A DNA stretch of 64,000 nt from Auanema rhodensis (lineage: Eukaryota > Nematoda > Chromadorea > Rhabditida > Rhabditidae): assembly GCA_964057225.1 (NCBI GenBank), contig OZ059896.1, positions 13,066,501 to 13,130,500 of the forward strand, written 5' to 3'. The notes beneath the pieces were generated by a model. The model was not told where the DNA came from, did not search any database, and saw only the letters and a list, made by a program, of their open reading frames with translations. The position numbers and the translations under genes are program-made. The stretch's first letter is position 1, and each line of letters begins with the position of its first letter. Below are positions 12,238 to 24,000 of the stretch, piece after piece.

Positions 12238-13245
12238 TGGATCAACGAAAGGACCCGTTATTGGACAAAACAACAGAAGATGATGCAGAAGGACTACTCA
12301 TAGATCTGGTATTAGGTCCAGTTGGTTTAACTACCCGAGGCGGATTTTTTCTCCTTCTTGGGCTTATTGAATGATTTTTATCTGTTGGTACAGACACCTG
12401 CCTATTGTTAGACCGACTGGGTCTACCAGATTTACGAGGGGGGCTGGAGATGAGAGAAGAAATTGGTTTTAAGATTGAACTGCAAACGGCATCAACTACT
12501 GAAGGGGTTTCAGCTGGTTGAGTGTCCACAGTGACAGAGAGAGTGTTGATGGCATGCGAAGTAACATTGGTAGATTTACGGGGGACTTCAATAATTTTGA
12601 GATCCCGTACAAGAAAAGTCTTTTCAGTGTTATTTTCATTCTTGATTTTTGCTTCTTTTCGCAAGTTTTTCTCCAGTTCAATTTCGAAGGGGAGATAATC
12701 TCGTCGCAAAAACGTTTTTGAGAGGAAATCGAAGCATTTTGATTTATTGAATTTGATAACTTGGATAATCTTGTCACGTAAATCTACCGATGGACACGTA
12801 ATTATGAGAGGGCCAGGGGAATTAGATTTGAGAGTTGAACGTGCAATAGTAATTTGATTGCTATCGATCAAAGAAGACAAAGTGGTGTCCTGAGATTTCT
12901 CGATAATAAGTTTTAGTAACAACAGAGGTTCAGTTGGAAATTCTGTTGACTTTAATGGCACTCGAAACCAAAGGGCTCTTTTGGCACGGTAGAGGTACTT
13001 TGTCTCCTCTGATCGTAATTTTTGAAAATGACATGCTACATTGAGTGGGGAAAAAGTTGGAACACAGGTAGAGTTAAGGTTGCTAGTGGTTTGAAATGAG
13101 TTAAAAGTTTGCTCTAACTTATCTAAGCGGGATTTGAAATCCGTTTCGATAGTTTTTAAGCGAGCCTCATGCGACGTGATACTAATTTTCATACAGTTAA
13201 GCTCATTTTTTATATCATTTGACAATTTTGAAAAAGAGTTCTCGA
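12034..13245 (-). repeat. Internal tandem duplication in element A, downstream copy
   Basis: This segment (most of ORF1 plus the first about 68 codons of ORF2) is repeated at 13246-14471. The offset is 1212 bp at the left edge and 1226 bp beyond the extra 14-bp repeat of the other copy. The translated ORF1 parts are identical over 326 residues, so the event is very recent or is an assembly product. The junction at 13245/13246 joins ORF1 sequence (TTCTCGA) to ORF2 sequence (GATATTATAG) with about 2 bp of shared GA, which suggests a template jump or microhomology-mediated event. Confidence 0.92.
12242..13245 (-). pseudogene. Element A second ORF1 copy, N-terminally truncated
   Basis: A duplicate of ORF1 lacking about the first 19 residues, which removes the start ATG and the beginning of the coiled coil. 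The frame is open from the duplication junction to TGA 12244-12242. From residue 28 of ORF1 onward the protein is identical to the upstream copy: central LWFRVP region, RRDYLP and FLVRDLKI motifs, and the basic Ser/Arg/Pro-rich tail. No ATG lies at its start; the first usable codon is a TTG at 13225. Translation from its own start is doubtful, but its stop keeps the 4-nt spacing to the ORF2 ATG, so it may still matter for ORF2 expression by termination-reinitiation. Confidence 0.88.
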
Positions 13246-13463
13246 GATATTATAGATGTCACCTAACGGAAGAAGATTAGTGTTAAATTGGGGGTAAAGC
13301 CAGGACTCTGATATAGCAATTATATCAGGAGAATTGGGAGAGATGATAACTGGGAGAAGATGAAGTTTGTTGAGAATTGAGCGTTGAGAATTGAGCGTGC
13401 ATTGTAACAGTGAACAGAAATGTAAGTGTGGTTAGAGACGAGAACAGGTGTTGACGATAACAT
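13246..13463 (-). pseudogene. Element A ORF2 N-terminal stub created by the duplication
   Basis: It starts at an ATG (13463-13461) that mirrors the real ORF2 start, 4 nt after the ORF1 stop. About 22 codons later it meets the extra 14-bp repeat (13384-13397), which shifts the frame. The remaining sequence matches the ORF2 region up to the SESW area, then is joined to ORF1 sequence at 13245/13246. It cannot encode a functional endonuclease. It is a by-product of the tandem duplication. Confidence 0.85.
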
Positions 13464-14471
13464 TGGATCAACGAAAGGACCCGTTATTGGACAAAACAAC
13501 AGAAGATGATGCAGAAGGACTACTCATAGATCTGGTATTAGGTCCAGTTGGTTTAACTACCCGAGGCGGATTTTTTCTCCTTCTTGGGCTTATTGAATGA
13601 TTTTTATCTGTTGGTACAGACACCTGCCTATTGTTAGACCGACTGGGTCTACCAGATTTACGAGGGGGGCTGGAGATGAGAGAAGAAATTGGTTTTAAGA
13701 TTGAACTGCAAACGGCATCAACTACTGAAGGGGTTTCAGCTGGTTGAGTGTCCACAGTGACAGAGAGAGTGTTGATGGCATGCGAAGTAACATTGGTAGA
13801 TTTACGGGGGACTTCAATAATTTTGAGATCCCGTACAAGAAAAGTCTTTTCAGTGTTATTTTCATTCTTGATTTTTGCTTCTTTTCGCAAGTTTTTCTCC
13901 AGTTCAATTTCGAAGGGGAGATAATCTCGTCGCAAAAACGTTTTTGAGAGGAAATCGAAGCATTTTGATTTATTGAATTTGATAACTTGGATAATCTTGT
14001 CACGTAAATCTACCGATGGACACGTAATTATGAGAGGGCCAGGGGAATTAGATTTGAGAGTTGAACGTGCAATAGTAATTTGATTGCTATCGATCAAAGA
14101 AGACAAAGTGGTGTCCTGAGATTTCTCGATAATAAGTTTTAGTAACAACAGAGGTTCAGTTGGAAATTCTGTTGACTTTAATGGCACTCGAAACCAAAGG
14201 GCTCTTTTGGCACGGTAGAGGTACTTTGTCTCCTCTGATCGTAATTTTTGAAAATGACATGCTACATTGAGTGGGGAAAAAGTTGGAACACAGGTAGAGT
14301 TAAGGTTGCTAGTGGTTTGAAATGAGTTAAAAGTTTGCTCTAACTTATCTAAGCGGGATTTGAAATCCGTTTCGATAGTTTTTAAGCGAGCCTCATGCGA
14401 CGTGATACTAATTTTCATACAGTTAAGCTCATTTTTTATATCATTTGACAATTTTGAAAAAGAGTTCTCGA
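13246..14471 (-). repeat. Internal tandem duplication in element A, upstream copy
   Basis: Partner of 12034-13245. It holds the 3' part of the intact ORF1 and an ORF2 start stub. The only length difference seen is a 14-bp direct repeat, TTGAGAATTGAGCG, at 13370-13383 and 13384-13397, present once in the other copy. It puts the ORF2 stub out of frame. Confidence 0.9.
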
Positions 14472-14529
14472 GAGACTTTGAGAAATTTTGAAGAGCATTT
14501 GTAAGAAAATCATTAGTCACGAAAGACAT
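13468..14529 (-). CDS. Element A ORF1: RNA-binding/chaperone-type retrotransposon protein
   Basis: 353 aa from the ATG at 14529-14527. The frame is open 18 codons further upstream to a GTG, but the homologue in element B starts at the equivalent ATG (MSHVTNEFL here aligned with MSFVTNDFL), which supports this start. Residues about 15-70 form a likely coiled coil with regularly spaced Leu/Ile (for example TIETDFKSRLDKLEQ), fitting ORF1 trimerisation. Residues about 100-185 (RAKRALWFRVP to PLIITCPSVDLRDKII) could be an RRM-like fold. Residues 199-240 (LRRDYLP to FLVRDLKIIEV) resemble the C-terminal domain of L1-type ORF1 proteins in layout. The tail from about 270 is basic and rich in Ser, Pro and Arg. 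No CCHC zinc knuckle is seen. The expected role is to coat element RNA and aid strand transfer. It ends at TGA 13470-13468. Confidence 0.88.
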   Translation of the reverse strand: MSFVTNDFLTNALQNFSKSLENSFSKLSNDIKNELNCMKISITSHEARLKTIETDFKSRLDKLEQTFNSFQTTSNLNSTCVPTFSPLNVACHFQKLRSEETKYLYRAKRALWFRVPLKSTEFPTEPLLLLKLIIEKSQDTTLSSLIDSNQITIARSTLKSNSPGPLIITCPSVDLRDKIIQVIKFNKSKCFDFLSKTFLRRDYLPFEIELEKNLRKEAKIKNENNTEKTFLVRDLKIIEVPRKSTNVTSHAINTLSVTVDTQPAETPSVVDAVCSSILKPISSLISSPPRKSGRPSRSNNRQVSVPTDKNHSISPRRRKNPPRVVKPTGPNTRSMSSPSASSSVVLSNNGSFR

Positions 14530-14729
14530 ATTGAAAAACGAGGGAGTAAAAGAAGGGAAGTAAGAAAGAATAAGAATAAACACTGAAGTGGAAAATAAAA
14601 AAGAAACAAATACGAGAGAAAGAAAATAATGATAAAACTAAAATGCGATACGAAAGAGAGCGCACCTTGACAAAGCCAGTCCGACGAAAATTTCCTTGAC
14701 AGAAACGGATCCGGATCCAAACAGCGGAA
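14530..14729 (-). promoter_or_regulatory. Element A 5' leader: conserved CAGTCCG block and pyrimidine-rich tract
   Basis: Between the VNTR and the ORF1 ATG. On the element strand a short block (CGGACTGGCTTTGTCAAGG, then TGCGCTC) is followed by about 120 nt rich in T and C. Element B has the same arrangement (53695 region) although its repeats differ, so the block is conserved between families. It is probably untranslated leader; promoter, RNA-structure or splice-donor roles are possible. AAGGTGCG/AAGGTACG resembles a 5' splice site, but no matching acceptor is conserved. Confidence 0.55.
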
Positions 14730-15078
14730 GTCAACTGACGAGTGGGAGGTCAACTGACGAGTGGGAGGTCAACTGACGAGTGGGAGGTCAACTGACGAGT
14801 GGGAGGTCAACTGACGACTGAGGGAGGTCAACTGACGACTGAGGGAGGTCAACTGTGACGACTGAGGGAGGTCAACTGACTGAGGGAGGTCAACTGACTG
14901 AGGGAGGTCAACTGACTGAGGGAGGTCAACTGACTGAGGGAGGTCAACTGACTGAGGGAGGTCAACTGACTGAGGGAGGTCAACTGACTGAGGGAGGTCA
15001 ACTGACTGAGGGAGGTCAACTGACTGAGGGAGGTCAACTGACTGAGGGAGGTCAACTGACTGAGGGAGGTCAACTCGG
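14730..15078 (-). repeat. Element A 5' VNTR (18-23-bp units with AGGTCA)
   Basis: Tandem units around GGTCAACTGACTGAGGGA (+ strand). ORF1-proximal units are longer: 19 bp with GACGAGTGGGAG, then 21 bp and one 23 bp with GACGACTGAGGGAG. The outer 5' units (from about 14862 to 15073) are homogeneous 18-mers, about a dozen. Each unit has AGGTCA on the + strand. The position at the extreme 5' end of a retrotransposon is that of promoter monomers in some LINEs, such as mouse L1. The open reading frames through it are by-products of an 18-bp period. Confidence 0.9.
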
Positions 15079-15084
15079 AAATTA
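15079..15084. repeat. Target-site duplication of element A, 5' side (AAATTA)
   Basis: Second copy of the AAATTA target-site duplication (see 8861-8866). The satellite resumes with AAATTAAAGTTCACG, in phase with the interrupted monomer. Confidence 0.9.
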
Positions 15085-18000
15085 AAGTTCACGTAAATTT
15101 CAAAGTCATGGTTACCATGCACAAATATCAATAAAATTTTGTTCTTAGACTAATATGGACATGGGTAATCTAATTTTGAAAACCGCATTTCTTTATCTTT
15201 CACGGGAAGCGAGACATACCATGTGCACATCACGTGTACAATTAATTAGCATAAATTAAAGTTCACGTAAATTTCAAAGTCATGGTTACCATGCACCAAT
15301 ATCAATAAAACTTTGTTCTCAGACTAATATGGACATGGGTAATCTAATTTTGAAAACCGCATCTCTTTATCTTTCACGGGAAGCGAGTCACATACCATGT
15401 GCACATCACGTGTACAATTAATTAGCATAAATTAAAGTTCACGTAAATTTCAAAGTCATGGTTACCATGCACCAATATCAATAAAAATTTGTTCTTAGAT
15501 TAATATGGACATGGGGAATCTAATTTTGAAAACCGCATCTCTTTATCTTTAACGGGAAGCGAGTTATATATCATGTGCACATCACGTGTACAATTAATTC
15601 GCATAAATTAAAGTTCACGTAAATTTCAAAGTCATGGTTACCATGCACCAATATGAATACAAATTTGTTATTAGACTAATATGGACATGAGGAATCTAAT
15701 TTTGAGAACCGCATCTCTTTTATCTTTAACGGGAAGCGAGTTACATACCATGTGCACATCACGTGTACAATTAATTAGCATAAATTAAAGTTCACGTAAA
15801 GTTCAAAGTCATGGTTACCATGCACCAATATCAATAAAAATTTGTTCTTAGACTAATATGGACATGGGTAATCTATTTTTGAAAACCGCATCTCTTTATC
15901 TTTAACGGGAAGCGAGTTACATACCATGTGCACATCACGTGTACAATTAATTCGCATAAATTAAAGTTCACGTAAATTTCAAAGTCATGGTTACCATGCA
16001 CCAATATCAATAAAACTTTGTTCTCAGACTAATATGGACATGGGTAATCTAATTTTGAGAACTGCATCTCTTTATCTTTCACGTAAAGCGAGTTACATAC
16101 CAAGTGCAAATCACGTGTACAATTAATTAGCATAAATTAAAGTTCACGTAAATTTCAAAGTCATGGTTACCATGCACCAATATGAATACAAATTTGTTAT
16201 TAGACTAATATGGACATGAGGAATCTAATTTTGAGAACCGCATCTCTTTTATCTTTAACGGGAAGCGAGTTACATACCATGTGCACATCACGTGTACAAT
16301 TAATTAGCATAAATTAAAGTTCACGTAAAGTTCAAAGTCATGGTTACCATGAACCAATATCGATTAAAATTTGTTATTAGACTAATATGGACATGGGTAA
16401 TCTAATTTTGAGAACTGCATCTATTTATCTTTCACGGGAAGCGAGTTACATACCATGTGCACATCACGTGTACAATTAATTAGCATATATTAAAGTTCAC
16501 GTAAATTTCAAAGTCATGGTTACCATGCACCAATGTGAATACAAATTTGTTATTAGACTAAAATGGACATGAGGAATCTAATTTTGAGAACCGCATCTCT
16601 TTATCTTTCACGTAAAGCGAGTTACATACCAAGTGCAAATCACGTGTACAATTAATTAGCATAAATTAAAGTTCACGTAAATTTCAAAGTCATGGTTACC
16701 ATGCACCAATGTGAATACAAATTTGTTATTAGACTAAAATGGACATGAGGAATCTAATTTTGAGAACCGCATCTCTTTATCTTTCACGTAAAGCGAGTTA
16801 CATACCAAGTGCAAATCACGTGTACAATTAATTAGCATAAATTAAAGTTCACGTAAATTTCAAAGTCATGGTTACCATGCACCAATATCAATAAAATTTT
16901 GTTCTTAGACTAATATGGACATGGGTAATCTAATTTTGAAAACCGTATTTCTTTATCTTTCACGGGAAGCGAGACATACCATGTGCACATCACGTGTACA
17001 ATTAATTAGCATAAATTAAAGTTCACGTAAATTTCAAAGTCATGGTTACCATGCACCAATATCAATAAAACTTTGTTCTCAGACTAATATGGACATGGGT
17101 AATCTAATTTTGAAAACCGCATTTCTTTGTCTTTCACGGGAAGCGAGTCACATACCATGTGCACATCACGTGTACAATTAATTAGCATAAATTAAAGTTC
17201 ACGTAAAGTTCAAAGTCATGGTTACCATGAACCAATATCGATTAAAATTTGTTATTAGACTAATATGGACATGGGTAATCTAATTTTGAGAACTGCATCT
17301 ATTTATCTTTCACGGGAAGCGAGTTACATACCATGTGCACATCACGTGTACAATTAATTAGCATATATTAAAGTTCACGTAAATTTCAAAGTCATGGTTA
17401 CCATGCACCAATGTGAATACAAATTTGTTATTAGACTAAAATGGACATGAGGAATCTAATTTTGAGAACCGCATCTCTTTATCTTTCACGTAAAGCAAGT
17501 TACATACCAAGTGCAAATCACGTGTACAATTAATTAGCATAAATTAAAGTTCACGTAAATTTCAAAGCCATGGTTACCATGCACCAATGTGAATACAAAT
17601 TTGTTATTAGACTAAAATGGACATGAGGAATCTAATTTTGAGAACCGCATCTCTTTATCTTTCACGTAAAGCGAGTTACATACCAAGTGCAAATCACGTG
17701 TACAATTAATTAGCATAAATTAAAGTTCACGTAAATTTCAAAGTCATGGTTACCATGCACCAATATCAATAAAACTTTGTTCTCAGACTAATATGGACAT
17801 GGGTAATCTAATTTTGAAAACCGCATCTCTTTATCTTTCACGGGAAGCGAGTCACATACCATGTGCACATCACGTGTACAATTAATTAGCATAAATTAAA
17901 GTTCACGTAAATTTCAAAGTCATGGTTACCATGCACCAATATCAATAAAAATTTGTTCTTAGATTAATATGGACATGGGTAATCTAATTTTGAAAACCGC

Positions 18001-21000
18001 ATTTCTTTGTCTTTCACGGGAAGCGAGTCACATACCATGTGCACATCACGTGTACAATTAATTAGCATAAATTAAAGTTCACGTAAAGTTCAAAGTCATG
18101 GTTACCATGCACCAATATCAATAAAAATTTGTTCTTAGACTAATATGGACATGGGTAATCTAATTTTGAAAACCGCATTTCTTTATCTTTCACGGGAAGC
18201 GAGTTACATACCATGTGCACATCACGTGTACAATTAATTAGCATAAATTAAAGTTCACGTTAATTTCAAAGTCATGGTTACCATGCACCAATATCAATAA
18301 AAATTTGTTCTTAGATTAATATGGACATGGGGAATCTAATTTTGAAAACCGCATCTCTTTATCTTTAACGGGAAGCGAGTTATATATCATGTGCACATCA
18401 CGTGTACAATTAATTCGCATAAATTAAAGTTCACGTAAATTTCAAAGTCATGGTTACCATGCACCAATATCAATAAAAATTTGTTCTTAGATTAATATGG
18501 ACATGGGTAATCTAATTTTGAAAACCGCATTTCTTTGTCTTTCACGGGAAGCGAGTCACATACCATGCACACATCACGTGTACAATTAATTAGCATAAAT
18601 TAAAGTTCACGTAAAGTTCAAAGTCATGGTTACCATGCACCAATATCAATAAAAATTTGTTCTTAGACTAATATGGACATGGGTAATCTAATTTTGAAAA
18701 CCGCATTTCTTTATCTTTCACGGGAAGCGAGTTACATACCATGTGCACATCACGTGTACAATTAATTAGCATAAATTAAAGTTCACGTTAATTTCAAAGT
18801 CATGGTTACCATGCACCAATATCAATAAAAATTTGTTCTTAGATTAATATGGACATGGGGAATCTAATTTTGAAAACCGCATCTCTTTATCTTTAACGGG
18901 AAGCGAGTTATATATCATGTGCACATCACGTGTACAATTAATTCGCATAAATTAAAGTTCACGTAAATTTCAAAGTCATGGTTACCATGCACCAATGTGA
19001 ATACAAATTTGTTATTAGACTAAAATGGACATGAGGAATCTAATTTTGAGAACCGCATCTCTTTATCTTTCACGTAAAGCGAGTTACATACCAAGTGCAC
19101 ATCACGTGTACAATTAATTAGCATAAATTAAAGTTCACGTAAATTTCAAAGTCATGGTTACCATGCACCAATATGAATACAAATTTGTTATTAGACTAAT
19201 ATGGACATGAGGAATCTAATTTTGAGAACCGCATCTCTTTTATCTTTAACGGGAAGCGAGTTACATACCATGTGCACATCACGTGTACAATTAATTAGCA
19301 TAAATTAAAGTTCACGTAAAGTTCAAAGTCATGGTTACCATGAACCAATATCGATTAAAATTTGTTATTAGACTAATATGGACATGGGTAATCTAATTTT
19401 GAGAACTGCATCTATTTATCTTTCACGGGAAGCGAGTTACATACCATGTGCACATCACGTGTACAATTAATTAGCATATATTAAAGTTCACGTAAATTTC
19501 AAAGTCATGGTTACCATGCACCAATGTGAATACAAATTTGTTATTAGACTAAAATGGACATGAGGAATCTAATTTTGAGAACCGCATCTCTTTATCTTTC
19601 ACGTAAAGCGAGTTACATACCAAGTGCAAATCACGTGTACAATTAATTAGCATAAATTAAAGTTCACGTAAATTTCAAAGTCATGGTTACCATGCACCAA
19701 TGTGAATACAAATTTGTTATTAGACTAAAATGGACATGAGGAATCTAATTTTGAGAACCGCATCTCTTTATCTTTCACGTAAAGCGAGTTACATACCAAG
19801 TGCAAATCACGTGTACAATTAATTAGCATAAATTAAAGTTCACGTAAATTTCAAAGTCATGGTTACCATGCACCAATATCAATAAAATTTTGTTCTTAGA
19901 CTAATATGGACATGGGTAATCTAATTTTGAAAACCGCATTTCTTTATCTTTCACGGGAAGCGAGACATACCATGTGCACATCACGTGTACAATTAATTAG
20001 CATAAATTAAAGTTCACGTAAATTTCAAAGTCATGGTTACCATGCACCAATATCAATAAAACTTTGTTCTCAGACTAATATGGACATGGGTAATCTAATT
20101 TTGAGAACTGCATGTATTTATCTTTCACGGGAAGCGAGTTACATACCATGTGCACATCACGTATACAATTAATTAGCATAAATTAAAGTTCACGTAAAGT
20201 TCAAAGTCATGGTTACCATGAACCAATATCGATTAAAATTTGTTATTAGACTAATATGGACATGGGTAATCTAATTTTGAGAACTGCATCTATTTATCTT
20301 TCACGGGAAGCGAGTTACATACCATGTGCACATCACGTGTACAATTAGTTAGCATATATTAAAGTTCACGTAAATTTCAAAGTCATGGTTACCATGCACC
20401 AATGTGAATACAAATTTGTTATTAGACTAAAATGGACATGAGGAATCTAATTTTGAGAACCGCATCTCTTTATCTTTCACGTAAAGCAAGTTACATACCA
20501 AGTGCAAATCACGTGTACAATTAATTAGCATAAATTAAAGTTCACGTAAATTTCAAAGTCATGGTTACCATGCACCAATATCAATAAAAATTTCTTATTA
20601 GACTAAAATGGACATGAGGAATCTAATTTTGAGAACCGCATTTCTTAATCTTTCACGTGAAGCGAGTTACATACCAAGTGCACATCACGTGTACATTTAA
20701 TTAGCATAAATTAAAGTTCACGTAAAGTTCAAAGTCTTGGTTACCATGCACCAATATCAATAAAACTTTGTTCTCAGACTAATATGGACATGGGTAATCT
20801 AATTTTGAAAACCGCATTTCTTTGTCTTTCACGGGAAGCGAGTTACATACCATGTGCACATCACGTATACAATTAATTAGCATAAATTAAAGTTCACGTA
20901 AAGTTCAAAGTCATGGTTACCATGAACCAATATCGATTAAAATTTGTTATTAGACTAATATGGACATGGGTAATCTAATTTTGAGAACTGCATCTATTTA

Positions 21001-24000
21001 TCTTTCACGGGAAGCGAGTTACATACCATGTGCACATCACGTATACAATTAATTAGCATAAATTAAAGTTCACGTAAAGTTCAAAGTCATGGTTACCATG
21101 AACCAATATCGATTAAAATTTGTTATTAGACTAATATGGACATGGGTAATCTAATTTTGAGAACTGCATCTATTTATCTTTCACGGGAAGCGAGTTACAT
21201 ACCATGTGCACATCACGTGTACAATTAATTAGCATATATTAAAGTTCACGTAAATTTCAAAGTCATGGTTACCATGCACCAATGTGAATACAAATTTGTT
21301 ATTAGACTAAAATGGACATGAGGAATCTAATTTTGAGAACCGCATCTCTTTATCTTTCACGTAAAGCAAGTTACATACCAAGTGCAAATCACGTGTACAA
21401 TTAATTAGCATAAATTAAAGTTCACGTAAATTTCAAAGTCATGGTTACCATGCACCAATATCAATAAAATTTTGTTCTTAGACTAATATGGACATGGGTA
21501 ATCTAATTTTGAAAACCGCATTTCTTTATCTTTCACGGGAAGCGAGACATACCATGTGCACATCACGTGTACAATTAATTAGCATAAATTAAAGTTCACG
21601 TAAATTTCAAAGTCATGGTTACCATGCACCAATATCAATAAAACTTTGTTCTCAGACTAATATAGACATGAGGAATCTAATTTTGAAAATCGCATCTCTT
21701 TATCTTTAACGGGAAGCGAGTTACATACCATGTGCACATCACGTGTACAATTAATTAGCATAAATTAAAGTTCACGTAAAATTCAAAGTCATGGTTACCA
21801 TGCACCAATATCGATTAAAATTTGTTATTAGACTAATATGGACATGGGTAATCTAATTTTGAAAACCGCATTTCTTTGTCTTTCACGGGAAGCGAGTCAC
21901 ATACCATGTGCACATCACGTGTACAATTAATTAGCATAAATTAAAGTTCACGTAAATTTCAAAGTCATGGTTACCATGCACCAATATCAATAAAAATTTG
22001 TTCTTAGACTAATATGGACATGGGTAATCTAATTTTGAGAACTGCATCTATTTATCTTTCACGGGAAGCGAGTTACATACCATGTGCACATCACGTGTAC
22101 AATTAATTAGCATAAATTAAAGTTCACGTAAAATTCAAAGTCATGGTTACCATGCACCAATATCAATAAAATTTTGTTCTTAGACTAATATGGACATGGG
22201 GAATCTAATTTTGAAAACCGCATCTCTTTATCTTTCACGTGAAGCGAGTTACATACCAAGTGCACATCACGTGTACATTTAATTAGCTTAATTAAAGTTC
22301 ACGTAAAGTTCAAAGTCATGGTTACCATGCACCAATATCAATAAAAATTTGTTCTTAGACTAATATGGACATGGGTAATCTAATTTTGAGAACTGCATCT
22401 ATTTATCTTTCACGGGAAGCGAGTTACATACCATGTGCACATCACGTGTACAATTAATTAGCATATATTAAAGTTCACGTAAATTTCAAAGTCATGGTTA
22501 CCATGCACCAATGTGAATACAAATTTGTTATTAGACTAAAATGGACATGAGGAATCTAATTTTGAGAACCGCATCTCTTTATCTTTCACGTAAAGCGAGT
22601 TACATACCAAGTGCACATCACGTGTACAATTAATTAGCATAAATTAAAGTTCACGTAAATTTCAGAGTCATGGTTACCATGCACCAATGTGAATACAAAT
22701 TTCTTATTAGACTAAAATGGACATGAGGAATCTAATTTTGAGAACCGCATTTCTTTATCTTTCACGGGAAGCGAGTTGCATACCATGTGCACATTACGTG
22801 TACATTCAATTAGCATAAATTAAAGTTCACGCAAATTTCAAAGTCATGGTTACCATGCACCAATATCAATAAAAATTTCTTATTAGACTAAAATGGACAT
22901 GAGGAATCTAATTTTGAGAACCGCATTTCTTAATCTTTCACGTGAAGCGAGTTACATACCAAGTGCACATCACGTGTACATTTAATTAGCATAAATTAAA
23001 GTTCACGTAAAGTTCAAAGTCTTGGTTACCATGCACCAATATCAATAAAAATTTGTTCTTAGACTAATATGGACATGGGTAATCTAATTTTGAAAACCGC
23101 ATCTCTTTATCTTTAACAGGAAGCGAGTTACATACCATGTGCACATCACGTGTACAATTAATTAGCATAAATTAAAGTTCACGTTAATTTCAAAGTCATG
23201 GTTACCATGCACCAATATCAATAAAAATTTGTTCTCAGACCAATATGGACATGGGTAATCTAATTTTGAAAACCGCATCTCTTTATCTTTAACGAGAAGC
23301 GAGTCACATACCATGTGCACATCACGTGTACATTCAATTAGCATAAATTAAAGTTCACGCAAATTTCAAAGTCATGGTTACCATGCACCAATATCAATAA
23401 AAATTTCTTATTAGACTAAAATGGACATGAGGAATCTAATTTTGAGAACCGCATTTCTTTATCTTTCACGGGAAGCGAGTTACATACCATGTGCACATTA
23501 CGTGTACAATTAATTAGCATAAATTAAAGTTCACGTAAACTTCAAAGTCATGGTTACCATGCACCAATATCAATAAAAATTTGTTCTCAGACTAATATGG
23601 ACATGGGTAATCTAATTTTGAGAACTGCATCTATTTATCTTTCACGGGAAGCGAGTTATATATCATGTGCACATCACGTGTACAATTAATTAGCTTAATT
23701 AAAGTTCACGTAAAGTTCAAAGTCTTGGTTACCATGCACCAATATCAATAAAAATTTGTACTTAGACTAATATGGACATGGGGAATCTAATTTTGAGAAC
23801 CGCATTTCTTAATCTTTCACGTGAAGCGAGTTACATACCAAGTGCACATCACGTGTACATTTAATTAGCTTAATTAAAGTTCACGTAAACTTCAAAGTCA
23901 TGGTTACCAGGCACCAATATCAATAAAAATTTGTTCTCAGACTAATATGGACATGGGTAATCTAATTTTGAGAACTGCATCTATTTATCTTTCACGGGAA

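Larger units (their letters stand above)
8867..15078 (-). mobile_element. Element A: CR1/Jockey-like non-LTR retrotransposon with 5' tandem repeats
   Basis: A 6,212-bp insertion in the satellite, flanked by a 6-bp target-site duplication, read on the minus strand. Order from its 5' end: VNTR (15078-14730), leader (14729-14530), ORF1 (14529-13468), a duplicated segment containing a partial second ORF1 (13245-12242), ORF2 with AP endonuclease and reverse transcriptase (12237-9408), and a 3' UTR (9407-8867). There is no LTR, RNase H, or poly(A) tail. The EN motifs (NARS, SESW, GDLN, SDH) and RT motifs (DFSKAFD, YADD) put it in the Jockey/CR1 group in the broad sense; the clade needs a phylogeny. 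It looks recent, with only one visible frameshift and an intact target-site duplication. It is probably unable to make full ORF2 as written unless the A8 indel is a sequencing error. Confidence 0.93.

Noticed and set aside
10825-13006. Short + strand and alternative-frame ORFs inside elements A and B (for example 10825-11028, 12518-12721, 52073-52390, 52782-53006)
   Set aside because: They overlap the real ORF1/ORF2 frames in other frames and show no protein-like motifs.
14530-14690. Intron in the 5' leader (AAGGTGCG as donor, CTTCAG before ORF1 as acceptor) in element A
   Set aside because: Element B keeps the donor-like block but has no AG acceptor in its pyrimidine tract, so splicing is not supported by comparison.
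14769-15131. Long reading frames through the A and B repeat arrays (repeats of a six-residue motif on either strand)
   Set aside because: An 18-bp period is a multiple of three, so open frames arise automatically; there is no start context, and frame is lost in the 19-23-bp units.
23162-23344. 60-codon minus-strand frame in the satellite
   Set aside because: A passage through one monomer; the monomer length is not a multiple of three and nearby monomers do not keep the frame.
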